From: an uncultured Gammaproteobacteria bacterium
GTDB lineage: Bacteria > Pseudomonadota > Gammaproteobacteria > Steroidobacterales > GCA-2729495
Reading direction: 5' to 3'
Length of the DNA stretch: 6,119 nt
Assembly: GCA_937958785.1 (NCBI GenBank)
Contig: CALGMY010000055.1
Coordinates: forward strand, 1-6,119
Position 1 is the stretch's first letter; each line of letters opens with the position of its first letter. A program made the position numbers and the translations under genes. Positions 5,995 to 6,119 of the stretch are shown piece after piece. A model generated the notes under the pieces. It was not told the origin of the DNA. It made no database searches and worked only from the letters and a program-made list of their open reading frames with translations.

Positions 5995-6119
5995 TCAACG
6001 GCGACCTAGGAACTGCAGCGAATTGTCCGCGAACCTGACGTGACGGAGTCCAGCTGCGCACAACTCGCCGCTGTATCGCCGCTGCTGGGCAATCTGGGCC
6101 ACCACACCCACCCGATCAC
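5995..6119 (-). CDS. C-terminal 40 codons of an unidentified protein (5' end beyond right edge)
   Basis: One minus-strand frame is open from the right edge to a TGA at 5997-5995. The 40 residues include GVVAQIAQQRRYSGELCAAG and end in NSLQFLGRR. By hand count GC is about 75% at first, 48% at second and 70% at third codon positions, the uneven pattern expected of real coding DNA. The stop lies 28 bases before the ATG of the 240-residue gene, the usual spacing within an operon. I do not recognise the family. The start and most of the protein are outside the window; a chance open frame of this length in GC-rich DNA cannot be excluded. Confidence 0.45.
   Translation of the reverse strand, partial: DRVGVVAQIAQQRRYSGELCAAGLRHVRFADNSLQFLGRR

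Noticed and set aside
5993..5998. Perfect TTGACA on the minus strand before the 240-residue gene
   Set aside because: A -10 box at normal spacing would fall at 5970-5975 (CTGACG, no match), right at the start codon. The TTGACA also overlaps the upstream frame's stop codon.
1..6119. CRISPR array, tRNA, rRNA, riboswitch or complete insertion sequence
   Set aside because: No regularly spaced identical repeats, no tRNA-like cloverleaf or rRNA signature and no paired terminal inverted repeats with an intact transposase were seen.

Overview
The window is mostly very GC-rich DNA (about 74% GC over five 60-base lines counted by hand inside the central gene). It carries large secreted or membrane-anchored beta-repeat proteins and no recognisable metabolic enzyme. 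The style suggests a high-GC Chloroflexota (Ardenticatenia/Anaerolineae-like) bacterium: big exported proteins of tandem Ig-like units, VQN-type repeats, and an LP-containing C-terminal tail. This assignment is inference from protein style, not proof; another high-GC lineage is possible.

Layout. (1) Positions 1-889, minus strand: the first 296 codons of a membrane-anchored repeat protein whose end lies beyond the left edge. (2) Positions 890-1191: a divergent intergenic region. It holds a good sigma70-like promoter for the leftward gene, overlapped by a perfect 8-bp inverted repeat that could be an operator, and a weaker extended -10 promoter plus a strong ribosome binding site for the rightward gene. 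(3) Positions 1192-5073, plus strand: a 1293-residue secreted protein built almost wholly of about 14 degenerate units of roughly 86 residues. (4) Positions 5074-5243: a convergent gap with a hairpin after the big gene and, on the minus strand, a decayed fragment that reads like the C-terminus of an IS91-type transposase. (5) Positions 5244-5966, minus strand: a 240-residue N-terminally anchored protein of unknown function in clearly lower-GC DNA (about 56%). (6) Positions 5995-6119, minus strand: the likely last 40 codons of another gene, 28 bases upstream of the 240-residue gene and perhaps in the same operon.

Together, the two divergent genes look like a cell-surface pair sharing one control region. 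The right-hand block, with its different base composition and a transposase remnant at its border, looks like the edge of an inserted or recombined segment. No RNA gene, CRISPR array or intact insertion sequence was seen. The least expected items are the transposase remnant, the operator-like repeat over the left promoter and the two edge-truncated minus-strand genes.
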